Shown in pieces: positions 1-11,930 of a stretch of DNA of 64,000 nucleotides; position 1 is the stretch's first letter, and each line of letters opens with the position of its first letter. This stretch comes from Setomelanomma holmii. Lineage: Eukaryota > Ascomycota > Dothideomycetes > Pleosporales > Phaeosphaeriaceae. Where the stretch lies: NCBI GenBank assembly GCA_010015745.1, contig ML978193.1, positions 157,321 to 221,320 of the forward strand, in the 5' to 3' direction. Below the pieces are notes generated by a model, which was not told the DNA's origin, searched no databases, and saw only the letters and a program-made list of their open reading frames with translations. A program made the translations under genes and the position numbers.

Positions 1-1471
1 TCGATGTCGCGTCCAGAATCCACCATTGATGTCATCGTCGCGATCGTCTGGTCCAGGTCGATGCAAGTGTAGTAAATTTCGTCCAAACATCGCAGCAGTC
101 AATACAATGCCGCCAAGTGGTTGCAGACCAGAAGCACCATTGGGACTGAGAACTTGATCTAGTGAGCCTGTAGGCATGGGTTTGCTCTTCTCGAATGCGT
201 CATCGCTCGCTGGTAGATTAGTCGTGATCTAGAAGCAGTCAATATATGTTTAACATGGGCTGGAGGTCCACATCTTACATCTCGTTCGTCTATAGTCATT
301 GGCCAGCCGGTACCGATACTGGCATATCGATCAATGCAGAAAGACATCCAGAACGTTCTTCTTCGCTCTTCACGCTCTGTCCAGTCTTTCGGAGGGGGAA
401 GACATTGCTTGACATCGAGACCAGCTCCGTCTAAGCGATGCAGCTGCATCATCTGAGCGAGTCGCACAGCCCTTCCAGCAGAAAGCCATGCCCTTGGAAA
501 GTACATCTGCTTGAACTCGTAGGTACATGTCAAGATCCAGGCTTGACAGTGCGCAAGGGTGATGGTCGACTCTCCGTGCCCTTTCATCTCGTCCATTTGC
601 GCGTATTTCCTAGCTCTTTGGTAGAAGTGTTCTTGTAGTCCCTCATACTTGTCGGTGGCGGATGCTGCCAGAGTCCACATAATATATCGCAGGCAGACTG
701 GAGGTCGCATATGGGGCGCAAGGTTCAAGGCAGCAAAGAAACGCGGTCTGTGTATGGCTGGCAACGAGGTGTGGACTTTGGTGAAGTATATCTGATATCT
801 GCTCCATTGTTAGTTGGTGTCCGTTTGGAGGCGTTGGAGTTCACTTACAACTCATCCATAACATCCTGCGGTGGCAAGGGCTCTTCCAAACCAAGGCCTA
901 TCATTTCCCATGGAAAATCTGCGTCCCCATTATTCGCATTAGTCCCCCCGTTTGGCAGTGCCTCTACGCCTGGTGTCCTCGCATCTTGTATCCGATCTTG
1001 GGCGTTTAGGTAGTCGCTTGAGTTTGGTAGGGGTTGCGCTACAGTATTGGCAACATAATCTGAGGTGGAGTCTTTGCGGGTGGGGTTGTTGCTCGTGTCG
1101 GTGGTGTCTTGGGTTTTGAGAAGGTGTTCGACTTGCTCTATACATTTTGCGTCAGCGTATGCGCTCAGGGACGTCTGCGCCTACTTACGCAACCGCTGCT
1201 CAAGCAGCTTAACGTAACCCCTCTTGGGTCCACTCTTCTTGCGCACCTCATCGTAGGCGCACTCGTGCGAGAGCCTCTTACATGTCCCGCATGTTGGTCG
1301 TGTCCCGTCACACCTAAGCTTTCGCTTGCGACACAGTACACACGCTATCCTTTTCACCTTTGATGATCCGTCGTTTGGCGCATCCTGGCCATTGCCGTTA
1401 TTGGAGTCGGCCTGTTGTGACAGATCATTGAAGAAACTGTCGTCGGGTGATTCGGAATCTGGCGAAGGCAT
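1..1471 (-). CDS. Zn2Cys6 fungal transcription factor (3' end beyond window)
   Basis: Sequence-specific nuclear transcription regulator. Exons read on the minus strand: 1471-1189, 1137-849, 798-279 and 228 to the window edge; introns are 50-51 bp. A Zn2Cys6 cluster has Cys at residues 44, 47, 54, 61, 64 and 71 (C-x2-C-x6-C-x6-C-x2-C-x6-C). It is followed by a basic linker and a short coiled coil running across intron 1 (LLEQRLQQVEHLL). The fungal-specific regulatory domain follows, with the typical stretch RRRTFWMSFCIDRYAS and then WPMTIDERDITTNLPAS joined across intron 3. The start at 1471 is chosen because the cluster is normally near the N-terminus; an upstream in-frame ATG at 1654 is possible. 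The target pathway cannot be read from the sequence, and no pathway genes lie beside it. The C-terminus is missing. Confidence 0.88.
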
Positions 1472-2580
1472 CCTCACTATGCGAATCTGCGCGCCCACAC
1501 GAAAGGAGTGTCGTTCGGTATGGAGTTGGACAGATTGAGAGCCCCGCGTAAGCAGCACGGGGGAATGAATGGAATCCTTCAGAAACCAGAGAGAAGCGCC
1601 ACGGCGGACACTCTGTGACTTGATCGCAAGGCAATGTAATGTAGCTTCGAGCAAGTAGAAAGCTTATTTCGAGATCGACGGGAGCGTAGGAGGCCTATTG
1701 CACAGCTGGTAAATCAGGCATCACTTTATCGCGCTGAATGCGGGCAACGCGAAGCTGGAGCAATGTGTCAGACCAGGAAAATGAAGTGTTGCGTGTTCAG
1801 TGGACGGCAAAAGGCTCATGGCTAGAGCTGCGCCCTTGTGCGTAGTGGTCCATATGCAAGCCATATCCGCCAGGCGTGCTGCCTTATGGCTTATGGCGCG
1901 TTCACAGGTGTCCTGCATCTCGAAAACCGCTGGACGAATTGTTGCGGAGATCGCGCTTGTCGGAACAACCGTTGCGTCCCACACCAGTGGGAATGCAGCT
2001 TGGCGACCATGCCTTATTTAAGCAATGGCCGACTTTATATTGTTCTTGCGTCTCCCACATTCGCGAGGCATGTAGAGAGCGTTTCGATGTCACTTTCTGT
2101 GGGTCCGCGGTCAGTCTGGCAGAATGGTTGAGTCCCGCGGGGTTAAAGCTCCATCTCCGAAAGCAGCAACCGATCCGAGCATCGAGTCGACGGATATGAT
2201 GCAGGGGTTATCAAGCATAGCTTCTGACCATGCTTGCGACCATTCTCATGAACCCTCATGAGCGGATCGGTGAGGCTGAAGCAGACGCAGCGTTCGGTGT
2301 CGACTCGTGCTCTCATTGGTGGTCACTCCTACATCAAGACCTTAATCGGTGCACTGCCACACGATATACCTGCTCCTAACGTCATCTCGGACAGACCGTG
2401 GTCAAGCACGCGGTATTGCGTAGGTTGATGCAAGTTATTGTATGTAGTCAGGGGTCACATGCATGCAGCATGCGGCCATGCAAATGTATGGTACAGATCT
2501 CCGATCCTTGGCTCTGCTTTTTCACCTCCGACCCATGCAAGTATTATACAACTCGTTTCGACACATCATGAGACGAAGAA
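1472..2580. other. Intergenic, promoter of the Zn2Cys6 gene
   Basis: About 1.1 kb between two minus-strand genes. Only short overlapping frames with no recognisable domain are present. It should hold the 5' region of the transcription factor and the 3' UTR of the uL2m gene. No tRNA or repeat family was recognised. Confidence 0.5.
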
Positions 2581-3801
2581 CTACCTTGGCCTGCGTTTGC
2601 CTTGGTTGCGTGGTCGGTCCTGGACCAGGAAGGTGTGCTTGTTCCTCTTGTATCTGGTCTTGTAACCTCCTTTGGCCTGGAATCGTGATTAGCATGTGTA
2701 CCCATGCTGCTAGTCGTTGCACTTACTGGTGTACCCCATGGACTGACGGGGTGCACATTACCCTTGGATTTACCACGACCACCACCGTGAGGATGATCAG
2801 CTTCAGGATGTTAGCGCATTGATGAGCATGGTGACAGACCTAATGTACTAACCTGCATTCATGGCAAGACCGCGAACCTCTGGCCGCTTTCCTAGCCAGC
2901 GAGCTCGACCAGCCTTGCCAAGTTGTCCAAAATGTGACTGCGGATTACTGGCAACACCAATTGTGCAGCACGCGTCTGGGCTGACTTTGCGAATTTCACC
3001 GCTCTGCAGCCGAATGATGACGCTTTTGATCTCTGTGCCCTTGGTCTTCTCTACCTCTTCCTTGTTGACCACGAGGGCGTATGTTCCAGCACTTCTGCAG
3101 AAGACGCCTCCGCCTTGTGTCTTTGATCCGACGTTGAAGATCTGTGAACCTAGCGGTACCATGTGGATTGGGAGGCAGTTGCCTCGGGCTGCGGTTTTGG
3201 CTGCCAGCATACCAGGATCAATTCCCCCACCCATGCTAGCTAACAGGTCCTTCGGGATTCCACTCCTGTAGCTCTCGACCTGATCTCCTGCCCTCATACC
3301 GTCCGCGGCGACGATGTATGACTTTTCTCCAGTGGCCACGCGGGTGATGAGTGCAAGATGTGCACTGCGATTCGGATCGTACTCTATCCGCTCCACCACA
3401 TGTTTGCCAGGTAGGTATCGCTTGTAGTCGACGATGCGTATCCGCCTCTTATGTCCGCCACCTCTATGCCTCACTGTGACTCTGCCCGTATTGTTCCTTC
3501 CTCCCAGGTGCTGCCCCTTCCGTGCAATGGTGAGCTTCAGGAACGGTCGCCCTTTCCACAAATGGTCATTCACGGGCCGCTTGAGATGTCGCAGACCGGG
3601 TGTCCTGGGCTTGTATGTGCGTAGCGGGATAAATTTCTCTTTTCTTGAGCTGTCGCCCTGCAAGACAGCTCCATCAAGAGCTCCGGTGGGCTGCATCGAC
3701 GGTGGGGGCACATGGTCGACAGCTTGTGCGAATGTGCGGGCGGAGAGCAGCGCCTTCCCGAGGCGCGAGGGCTGGAATCGACATATTCGCGGTTGCAGCA
3801 T
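2581..3801 (-). CDS. RML2: Mitochondrial large-subunit ribosomal protein uL2 (Rml2-like)
   Basis: Structural protein of the mitochondrial 54S ribosomal subunit, near the peptidyl-transferase centre. Exons 3801-2853, 2800-2727 and 2676-2581 give about 372 residues. The N-terminal stretch [19 protein letters not shown] is basic and hydroxylated, as expected of a mitochondrial presequence, which favours this ATG over an in-frame ATG further upstream. Conserved uL2 blocks follow: [17 protein letters not shown], a Lys/Arg-rich core, and [18 protein letters not shown]. The C-terminal signature [18 protein letters not shown] is rebuilt across intron 1 and carries the family's conserved His. The tail is strongly basic. 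The gene is divergent from the cyclin gene, with 0.87 kb between the start codons. Confidence 0.95.
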
Positions 3802-4675
3802 GCTGCAGAATTGTGTTAAAGCTGGTTCAAGCTCGGGGCGGCTCAATGGGTTCCGTTCACGATGGGGTGCAGTTGGCAACGATGTCACGAACATTTTCAG
3901 GCTCGGCCGCAAATGGCTAGCACACAGGCGGATCCTTGCGTCGCAGCGCTTCTGGCAGGGCAACGTGTGCCTGCCAGTTTCCCTCGCTCACAAAACAGCT
4001 CTCCTTCACGCTCGCGGCTTCTTTGATATCCTCCGCCAAACAGTGCACCGCTCTACGCGTCTCCCAGTCTACTTATCCACCAGCACCGGCCTCTTTCGCG
4101 TGTTGGGTGCAGCATTTCGCAGGTACGTTTTCTACGCGCTCTGAGGGTCGTGCACCCGCCAGCCTCAGCACGAGTCTCGCGCGGGCGTGTTTTGGCCTGC
4201 CAAGCTTGGACTGGGACCCATCAAAACAGATGCTCACACAACATCGACCTTCCCTCACACACTCACCTTGGTGCAGCTCGCCCTCTCCACCCACCTTCCT
4301 GTGCACACTGAAGCCGGACTTCCTCCCCGTCCCTTCAGCTACCACAGCCGCGACTCTCCAAGGGTTCGTCTCGCTCTCCGCACGTCATAACACCATCGCT
4401 GCCGCATCGTATACAGCGTGTCTGGTCTGCCAATACTCGCGAGCATCGAAGAGGACTCTGCCTGGCAGACTTCCACACGTTTGCGGACGTGTTCGGTGCT
4501 CTTGTATTGTCAGCAGCCATTGCCTACCGCCGCCGCTACACGATCAATTGGACTCCGCTAACGACACCAAGCAGTGCTTCAAAACACGACTCTCACGCGC
4601 CCATCCACCCCACTCAGACCTCGAAGATACCCATTTAGACTCTAGTCTTGATCAGCATACCTAATATTGTTCGCC
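3802..4675. promoter_or_regulatory. Divergent promoter region, uL2m / cyclin B
   Basis: Shared 5' region of two divergent genes. It is rich in C/T tracts, typical of fungal promoters and leaders. It holds an ACGCGT hexamer (MluI cell-cycle box sequence) at 4055-4060 and an ATTGG (inverted CCAAT) near 4546, about 130 bp before the cyclin ATG. Single short motifs are weak evidence; their function here is inference. Confidence 0.4.
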
Positions 4676-6319
4676 ATGCCTCCTGTTGTACGTCAATGCC
4701 ACCGTTGCCCTTGCATCCTGAGCTGCGATGCTTGAGCGGGGGGCTACTTCCATGTGCATCAGCCTTCTAACACGTCCATTTAGGCGCGATCTCTCCGACA
4801 GCGTGCTGTCACGAATGAGAATGACGAGAACGCTGGCACGACGCGCATGACGCGCGCAAAGGCCGCGTTGGGTTCCCACGAGTCCGCCGCCGACGTGCCG
4901 AAGAAGGGTCTCCAGGTCAAGAAGTCCACCGCAACTCTGGGCGCGAACGGTGCTGCGGCATCGCGAAAGCGTGCTGCTCTAGGCGATGTCAGCAACGTGA
5001 CTAAGTCTGATGCCGTTGGTGCTGGCGCAAAGGACGGCAAGAAGCCCTTGGCCACCAAGGTTGGCGCAGTCGCGAAAGCGTCCCAGCCCACCAAGGTCCT
5101 GAAGCCTTCGCGGACCAACTCAACACATTCCATTCTCGGTTCAAAGGACAAGAAGACAGCTGCTTCGTCGGAACTGAAGCGCCCGCTCAGCGGATCTGGC
5201 ATCGCTGGGCAACCGGCTAAGAAGCGTAACACCGCCAGCGCCGGCTCAAAGAAGGAGGAGGACCTCGAGGAGACGGAGAATGTCATGCCGCCGCAGAACA
5301 TGGTCGTCGAGAAGGAAGTTACCCAGAGCAAGACGACCAAGACTAAGATCGAGATCGTCGAGGAGCTCGAGCCTGTCGAACCTGAGGAGAAGGTCCCGGA
5401 TCTCGATATTGAGGACGTTGACGACCCGTTAATGGTCTCGGAATACGTTGTCGAGATCTTCGAATACTTGAAGGAGCTCGAAATTGCGACCATGGCCAAC
5501 CCAGACTACATGGACAGCCAAAACGAGCTTGAGTGGAAGATGCGCGGCATTCTCGTCGACTGGTTACTCGAGGTTCACACCCGCTTCCGTCTCCTTCCCG
5601 AGACCCTCTTCCTTGCCGTCAACATCATCGACCGCTTCCTCTCCGCCAAGATCGTCCAGCTCGATCGCCTTCAGCTGGTCGGCGTTACCGCCATGTTTAT
5701 CGCCTCCAAGTACGAGGAGGTCCTTTCACCTCACGTGCAGAACTTCCGCCATGTCGCCGATGACGGCTTCACCGAGGACGAGATCCTGAGCGCTGAGCGC
5801 TTCGTCCTCGCGGCTCTCAATTACGACCTGAGCTACCCCAACCCCATGAACTTCCTCCGCCGGATATCAAAGGCAGACAACTACGATATTCAGACCCGTA
5901 CCCTGGGCAAGTATCTCCTCGAGATCGGTTGCTTAGATCACCGCTTCCTTGCACACCCTCCCAGCCAGGTCGCTGCCGCTGCCATGTACCTCGCACGCCT
6001 TGTCTTGGAGCGTGGTCCCTGGGATGCGACCTTGTCACACTATGCCGGATACACCGAGGAGGAGATACAGCCCGTTCTGCAGCTGATGATCGATTATCTC
6101 TCTGGTCCTGTTGTTCATGAGGCCTTCTTCAAGAAGTATGCCAGCAAGAAGTTTTTGAAGGGTAAGTCATTATGTCTGTTACCACAACTCGACTAACATT
6201 TCTCAGCATCCATTGTCCTACGCAAATGGGCCAAGGAATACGTCGCTGAGTTCGGCAACATTCTTCAGGAAGAGATTAGCAAGCCACAGTCCCTCCCTCG
6301 AAGCAAGCAACTTGCATAG
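4676..6319 (+). CDS. nimE: G2/mitotic B-type cyclin
   Basis: Regulatory subunit of the Cdc2/Cdk1 kinase that drives entry into mitosis. Exons 4676-4687, 4784-6161 and 6207-6319 give 500 residues. Exon 1 is only four codons (MPPV), spliced to ARSLRQRA. A canonical destruction box RAALGDVSN lies at residues 67-75, the signal for APC/C-mediated degradation. A Lys/Ala-rich linker follows, then the cyclin box with MRGILVDWLLEVHTRF and the second cyclin fold (PNPMNFLRRISKADNYD). The last exon continues the fold with KASIVLRKWAKEY, so splicing at 6162-6206 is required; reading through gives an early stop. The symbol follows the Aspergillus B cyclin and rests on family resemblance only. Confidence 0.95.
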
Positions 6320-7124
6320 TCACCAACAGACGGAGCGCGTATTCATTGCATCTACCGAGTCTATCCATGTTTGCATCTTGGCTATACCAACTGCCAGTCG
6401 GCGTTAGTTTACGGACGCAGTTCACTCTCAAGGACGCTTCACGCGTCCTGTCTTAGTTTCTTGTCACATTTTGGAATGGAGTCGGCGGCGTCTTCTTAGC
6501 AAGGTGGCGCATATGGCGCTTGCTTTTCATCACTCCTATCTTCATTTCTCTGATAGCGGCTCTGGATACACGCTCATAGCACTAGCGATCGATATACCAT
6601 GATGGTTTGATATGAAGAGGCTATTGCTTGGTGGACGTGTGGATTGGATTGTGGCCGGGAAAATGTCAGCCCGTCCTCAGTCTGTAAGAGTAGTGGTAAC
6701 GCATACGTGTCGCTACAAGTAGAGCCAATTGAAAATTTTGAAAATGCATACAAATCTTCTAAATCCAATGACTGTAGAATTTCAATTGAGACGCACGAAA
6801 CAGATCGTAATCGCAACGAGTCCAATTTCACATACCAAGCTCCACAAACGCGTCCTAGATTAGCATCTGTACATCATGCCAACACATCGCGTCATCTGCC
6901 TTGATCGCGAATCCGGAGCGTAAACAAGCCACGCCCGCGCTCGCGATCAAGCCGAGACCAAGCCAGCCTCATGTCGCGTCTTCGCTGAACCTCGGCCCAA
7001 CTCGACGCGAAACCACGCTAGCCTTGTTCGTCACATCAAGCATCAACCACCATCTCCATCTCAGCTATCCCGTCCCAACTATCGCCATACGTTCGAAATA
7101 AAACGAGATGAATTCTGCGCCACC
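6320..7124. other. Intergenic, no gene seen
   Basis: About 0.8 kb between two plus-strand genes, holding the cyclin 3' UTR and the promoter of the HIT gene. Only short frames without domains are present, and no repeat was recognised. Confidence 0.5.
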
Positions 7125-7954
7125 ATGAATGAAACCGACCTGCACTACCCGCCCGACACATGTCCGTTTTGCAACATTGCCGCTGCGTACCCGTTTCCGG
7201 GTAGCACGCTCTGGGAGGGCGAGAAGGAGGAGTTGGCTCGAGGGGTTCCGCAGGATGAGGAGGCGGGGATCGAGAGGACGGAGCCGAGTAGTTTTGTGGT
7301 GCTGAGGACGAGGGATGTTGTTGCTTTTTTGGATATTCTGCCGATGACGGGAGGTGAGTTGTGAGATGAGAGGAGATTAGGGTTGGGAGTTTGGAGGAAA
7401 TGAGGGGAAGAACGAGACGTTCGAGAGTTGGGGGAATGAAGCGTTATGGATCAGGTGTTGGGCTGACTTGGCGCTTAGGACATTTGCTGGTGACGACGAG
7501 ACAGCATAAAGTCAAAGTCGCAGACATGGAAGCTATTGAGAGTCGAGAAATCGGTATGTCACAGCACCAACTATAGTTTTGAGTAATATGGCATACTAAC
7601 ATTGCAGGCTTCTGGCTTCCCCTCCTAGCCCGCACAGTGGCCAAAGTAACCGGCGTTACTGATTACAACATCGTGCAAAACAACGGTAAGCTTCATTTTA
7701 TCCAATTGCAGGTTATGATGCTCATCATTTCAGGCGCGAGAGCTGCGCAAGTAGTTCCGCATGTGCATTTTCACATTATTCCGAGACCGGCGAGTATGCC
7801 GGAGATCAAGAATAAGAGCTGGACTATGTTTGGGAGGGGACAGAGGGATGATTTGGATGATGAAGAGGGCATGAGGATAGCGGGGGAGATGAGGAGGGTT
7901 TTGAGAGAGGAGGTGGGAAAGGTGGTGGGCGGTAGGGCTGAGGCGAAGTTATGA
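7125..7954 (+). CDS. HIT-domain nucleotide hydrolase/transferase (Hnt1-like)
   Basis: Histidine-triad protein expected to hydrolyse or transfer nucleoside monophosphates, for example AMP-lysine or dinucleoside polyphosphates. Exons 7125-7353, 7479-7553, 7608-7685 and 7734-7954 give 200 residues. The N-terminal CPFCNI motif is a typical HIT-family Cys pair. The strand FVVLRTRDVVAFLDILP leads to GGHLLVTTRQHK across intron 1. The catalytic triad motif HVHFHIIPRP is in the last exon, after a phase-1 intron. An acidic and charged C-terminal helix (residues about 165-200) follows. Intron 1 (125 bp) is longer than the others and purine-rich. The closest family is Hnt1/HINT-like; the exact substrate cannot be read from sequence. 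Confidence 0.9.
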
Positions 7955-8928
7955 CAATTTGACAAGAAGGACTTCTGCATGCTGCACATGGAATCACACA
8001 CTGATTGATTTATGCATATATCAATTTTCGAAAGCGTACGGGTCTTTCAATTCGCTACTCGGAGAGGTGCAAAAGGCGCTAGTCTCCGACCGGCTACTTG
8101 GTAGAAGGTCTTTACCTCGAAGAACTTTGATGCGTTAACGCATCTAACGAGGAGAGCACCTCGTCCCTGTTCGCGAGCGTGTATTTGCTAGATCTAAGAC
8201 ATTGCACGTTGGGGGCCGAGTGCACCCTCCTGCAAGATGCAAAGTGGCTCATCGAAGGGTATTGACCGCAGTACAGGCAAAGACCAGAGTTCTTCCGGCA
8301 GAAGCTTCGAAGCCAGAGAGTCGTAAAATGTCAGACGTTCTAAAGAATGCAAAATTTCGTGTTGATGAAGAAAGACCCAGGTCTTCATAAAGATAAGGTA
8401 TACACCCAAATCACTCGTCAACATGGATATATGCCTCAATTGTCGATGAGCGAACCAGTCTCTTCGGCAAGCTTCTCGTCCCATGCAGGTACGCTAGCGA
8501 GTGCATGCGTCGATCTCGCGCTATGGAAAGTGCTGTGCACACTGCTTCGCACAACTTCCTCGCGAGAACCCACAGACAAAGGAATCACATCCATTGACCT
8601 TTAACACTTATATCTTCACCACTGACCCTGGTCTTCATCATGATACTTGGTTTTGATACGTCGATGTGCATGGTGAGGCAGATGCCGGGGTTAAGCAGGG
8701 ATGACGTCCAGACCGCCCTCTGCTATCACCTATGGCAACCAGACCAATAGCAACGCGATACGTTCGAGCCCTCACCAGCACGACACCGCTGGTCTGCAGG
8801 AGAAGTCGTACAACATCACATCGCTCGTTCAGGTCCTAATCTTCTCCATTGTACCTTTTACTGAAATTATTGCTACGTCGTTGCGGTGCAATTGCAGGGC
8901 AAGCAGGCAGTAAACATACACATTCCAG
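7955..8928. other. Intergenic and 5' leader of the LIM gene
   Basis: About 1 kb. A 70-codon frame at 8701-8913 has no domain and is taken as leader. A possible intron acceptor (CCAG) sits directly before the ATG at 8929, so the 5' UTR may be spliced. Confidence 0.4.
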
Positions 8929-11900
8929 ATGCATAGGCCGATGGGAAGGGAAGGTGCTTCGTCACCAGGCCCTACACATTTCTCGCCCCAGCAGATGAGT
9001 GAGAGCTTTAGTCGATGCATTCCTAGCTACCATACTGACTATCGGTAGAAAGCTACTTAGAAGACCTTCGCACCAACCGCCCAGCTCGTCCTACTGGAGC
9101 TCGTCCTGCACCCGCACACTTCAACACCTGGTCCAGCAGATCAGGACCTCGACAGTGTGATTCCGCCGCTATATCGCCGCTGCAGCGTACCTTCACCGAT
9201 CCGGTCGCCGATGTCGATGTCCGCCCGTCGACTTCACATGAGCCCAAGACCCATACCCGAAGGTCGTCCAATATGAGCATAGATGAGGTCATCAAGAGTG
9301 CGGGCCGGGCTTTGGTGCAACCTCCACGTGGTCGGGATGTGTCTACTTCTTCTGCATCACGCTCGCGGACACCGAGTGTGCAATACCGTGAAAGCGAGCA
9401 CCGGCAGGCGGAACAGGATGAGGCACGGGCTGTACGGATAGCAATGGAGGAGCTCGAGCTGGCACAAGAAGAGAAGCTGTTCGAGGCTGCACGCGACGAG
9501 GCCGCTGAGCTAGTCTACAAGCATCGAAATCCCAATGCACCGGGCACTGGTCCCAACGCGCCGTACGCCTATCCTGGACTTGCGAGGAAGGGCAGCACAC
9601 AGAGGAGTCGGAGTGTGGAGCCAAAAGAACAGGACCTGCAAAGAACGAATTCGAAGCTGAGGAAGAGACATTCAATGACGAGTGCGAACTCAGGCTCGAG
9701 GAGTAGCAGCTTGCAGAGCAATGGAGACAATGGTGGCTCGGATGCATCAACGAAGGAGGCCGGTATGAACAATCCACCCACAGCAACGATGTTCGAGGCA
9801 AGTTCCAAAAGCGAAGCGGCATCGAGCTTGAAGAAAGCTATCTCGGACTTGCCAGACTTCAGAGGTAGAAGGATGAGCAGCGGCTCACGGCGAAAAGCTA
9901 GTGGCAGCCTCTTCAACAACCCCAACGACCAGATCTATGAAGAACCAGAAGAGGAGACACCTGTAGCACCCGCCCCCACACCTGCTGCGGCTGAGCCTCC
10001 AAAGCCTGAGAAGCTGCCACTGGGCATGCGACGCAACCCCTTCATGCGTTTCCAGTCCATCAAAGGCAACCCAATGACGAGGTCGAACACCGATCCTGTC
10101 CTGGCCACGAACAGATTTGATCGCTACGAGATTCAAAAGAATCCACCCACTCAATCCCGCAACGCTGCCTACACCTTAAACACCGCACTGCCAAAGCCGG
10201 CAGAGGATAGCAAATCGAACTCTGAGAACGAACCTGAAGTCAAGATGAAGGATGGCAAAGAGATACGTAGCGAAGACCTTCGTGCTGCTACTGGCTTCCG
10301 TCTGAGAGACCGCAGTCCCAAGCTCCCTACTCCGACGATGGTCTCCGATAGCCCTGGCCGGCCAATCGTATCGTTCAAGCAAGGCTTCAACGAGATCGAA
10401 CTAAAGGAGGATATATATGGTTCTACGGAAGCGACGCCTCGTCCTCTCAACCAAGTGACTCCTGGCCGTCCGTTGTCTCATGCGGTTACTGCCCCTGCGG
10501 TGCCTACAATAAAGACCATGGAAGAGAGGCCGAAGGAAGCGGGAGCCATGCCCCTAGTGCCACAGATCAGCGTATCACCAAGCCCCGCAGCTCCTTCAGC
10601 GAGGTTCAACCGACCTGAGAAGCCTACTGTAAACGCTCACGACTCGCCAGCCAGATCACTTCCCAAAACCTCGCCACAGAAAAGCAATTCCCCATACGAT
10701 TTACCTTCGCCATCAGTACCTGCGATGAACGTCTATCAAGCACCGTCTTTGAACTCCAAGCCAGCTTCCACCACACCTATCCCCACAATATCCGTCTCTG
10801 AGACCCCTTCGATATCGGTTAGTGGCACGAGCGCACGCGGCAGCGGAAGGGGAGTGAAGGTGCCCTCGATTGGAGTCACACCACCAATTCCCAGCATATC
10901 CGTCAGCGAATCTCCTGCTCCAAGCAGAGGACGCGAGGCCAAGGTGCCATCAATTTCCGTCACTCCAGAGATACCCATCATTTCAGTCAATAAGCCACCC
11001 GCAGCTCGAGTTCACAAGGCCAATGCACCCTCAATATCAGTTACGCCATCCATGCCTTCTATCAGCGTGAATGGCTCAGGCGGCTCGACACGTCCACTGC
11101 CCGACCCTAAGAACCATGCCTCTAAGCCGTTTGGCCGCGCCGGGCCTACCAATAACCGTACACACTGGACTCCGACAACGAACGTTCGCAGTGGGGCTCT
11201 CTGTACACAATGTGCGTTACCCATTGCTGGACGTATCGTCTCTGCAGCTGGTTCGCGCTTCCACCCAGAATGTTTCGTCTGCTATCAGTGTGGTGAGCAC
11301 CTAGAGTGTGTCGCCTTCTACCCTGAGCCAGACAATAAGCATGCAGAACGTAAGGAGCGTATTCGAGCTCGCCAGCGGGGCGAAGACATTGTTTTCCTGC
11401 CCACCCATCCTACACCACATGACATGGCTCGTCTAGAGCACGAAGATGGCACCGATGAGTCTCAGCGGTTCTTCTGCCATCTCGACTTCCACGAGATGTT
11501 CTCGCCCCGTTGCAAGTCTTGTAAGACACCTATCGAGGGAGAGGTCATTGTGGCTTGTGGTGCGGAGTGGCATGCTGGCCACTTCTTCTGCGCTCAATGT
11601 GGTGATCCGTTTGACTCCAGCACGCCATTCGTCGAGAAAGATGGATATGCTTGGTGTGTCAATTGCCATACACATCGCTACAGCACAAAGTGTAAAAAGT
11701 GTCGCAAGCCTGTCACCGACACTGTCGTTAAGGCCCTCGGAGCGGAGTGGCACATGGGATGCTTCTGTTGTATGGCAAGTTCACACCCCAAAATTGGCAT
11801 CTATAACATGGATGAGGCTAATGCAGCATAGGAGTGTTCGGGTCCCTTCCAGGATGGCCGTTACTTCCTTCGTGGAGACTCTCAGGACCCGGTCTGCGTC

Positions 11901-11930
11901 AAGTGCGAAGAGAGAAGACTCAAAGCTTGA
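8929..11930 (+). CDS. Three-LIM-domain protein, paxillin/Pxl1-like
   Basis: Probable cytoskeletal adaptor at sites of polarised growth or septation, by analogy with fungal paxillin-like proteins. Exons 8929-8998, 9049-11774 and 11832-11930 give about 964 residues. The N-terminus holds SYLEDLRTNRPARP, resembling the LD-type motif of paxillins. A long disordered Ser/Pro-rich middle follows, including tandem ISV repeats (10779-11072). Three C-terminal LIM domains are seen: CTQCALPIAGRIVSAAG..., CKSCKTPIEGEVIVACG... and CKKCRKPVTDTVVKALG.... The last zinc ligands (CFCCMEC, then CVKC) need the final exon. Intron 2 has a GC donor (ATG|GCAAGT) rather than GT; no GT donor keeps the frame. An alternative start is 8941. 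Localisation and partners are inferred from family. Confidence 0.87.
10779..11072 (+). repeat. Tandem ~27-residue coding repeats in the LIM protein
   Basis: Four imperfect units built around SISV/SIGVTP, for example VPSIGVTPPIPSISVSESP, VPSISVTPEIPIISVNKPP and APSISVTPSMPSISVN. They are separated by short Arg/Lys/Gly-rich spacers. The units are degenerate at DNA level. They may be short linear binding motifs in a disordered region. Confidence 0.7.

Noticed and set aside
159..1654. Two separate minus-strand genes (DNA-binding part and regulatory part)
   Set aside because: They join through two short introns with good donors, acceptors and conserved junction sequence into one Zn2Cys6 factor.
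3434..4144. Plus-strand frame of 236 codons overlapping the uL2m gene
   Set aside because: Shadow of the ribosomal protein gene and its leader; no domain.
4780..5499. Minus-strand frame of 239 codons over the cyclin gene
   Set aside because: Ser/Thr-rich shadow of the cyclin B coding frame, which has D-box and cyclin-box motifs.
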